Assembly (NCBI GenBank): GCA_964636575.1
Contig: CAZWSE010000037.1
Coordinates: 1 to 32,465 of the forward strand
Length of the DNA stretch: 32,465 nt
Direction: 5' to 3'
Source of the DNA: CAZWSE01 sp964636575
GTDB taxonomy: Bacteria; Pseudomonadota; Alphaproteobacteria; Rhodobacterales; Rhodobacteraceae
In this document: positions 32,440 through 32,465 of the stretch, piece by piece
Numbering within the stretch: the stretch's first letter is position 1
Layout of the letters: the number at the start of each line of letters is the position of its first letter
Made by a program: the position numbers and the translations under genes
Notes under the pieces: model-generated
What the model was told of the DNA's origin: nothing
The model's database searches: none
Seen by the model: the letters and a program-made list of their open reading frames with translations, nothing else

Positions 32440-32465
32440 CTACAAAGGCATGCGCCGGTATGTTT
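32440..32465 (-). CDS. Possible C-terminus of a reverse-strand gene (partial)
   Basis: One reverse frame reads TYRRMPL and then TAG at 32442-32440, right before the reverse-strand terminator. The distance from stop to hairpin (2 nt) is short but possible. Seven residues cannot identify the protein; the terminator is the main argument for a gene here. Confidence 0.3.

Overview
The window reads as a chromosomal piece of a Rhodobacterales (Roseobacter-clade) alphaproteobacterium. The evidence is the fairly GC-rich coding sequence, the linked taurine-sulfonate genes (tpa, MocR-type tauR, xsc, pta) with a SoeABC-type sulfite dehydrogenase, and proteins typical of that clade (a Hint-domain protein, a DUF2927-like protein, an RTX-type C-terminus). 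No tRNA, rRNA, CRISPR array, IS element or phage gene was seen. One 100-N scaffold gap (1690-1789) is present.

Region 1 (1-11543) is a near-complete taurine dissimilation module. Tpa moves the amino group of taurine to pyruvate, giving sulfoacetaldehyde. Xsc converts this with phosphate to acetyl phosphate and sulfite. Pta makes acetyl-CoA. SoeABC, directly downstream, can oxidise the toxic sulfite to sulfate and feed electrons to the quinone pool. xsc-pta-soeA-soeB-soeC run in one direction with short gaps. TauR lies between tpa and xsc. Paired CTGGCC-type repeats precede tpa and xsc at identical 23-bp spacing, and a reversed pair (22 bp) precedes tauR, which suggests one regulon. No taurine transporter is in the window. 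Between tpa and tauR sit the N gap, an orphan BrnA-type antitoxin gene, a four-copy array of 11-bp repeats and a nested inverted repeat.

Region 2 (11544-21424) holds ordinary housekeeping and envelope genes: a small membrane peptide, a secreted CE1-type esterase, a membrane protein, a 73-residue acidic protein, an ABM-like protein coupled to dapA, a Slt-type lytic transglycosylase, an EamA transporter coupled to mnmD, a divergent MnmC-like FAD oxidoreductase, a VOC protein, an NADPH-FMN reductase and an OmpA-family lipoprotein.

Region 3 (21425-29183) holds an Ada-like regulator/alkyltransferase, a Hint-domain protein, nth and a PfkB adenosine kinase (overlapping ATGA), a three-gene reverse operon (rppH, a secreted protein, a methyltransferase), and fadH.

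Region 4 (29184-32465) holds a compositionally different asparagine-synthetase-like gene of unknown substrate, a second VOC protein, a DUF2927-like secreted protein, and a terminator for a gene entering from the right edge. The most notable items are the three predicted TauR operator pairs, the 11-bp phased repeat array beside the orphan BrnA, the hairpin masking the pta ribosome site, and the asparagine-synthetase-like gene. Nothing in the window amounts to an obvious new multi-gene system.
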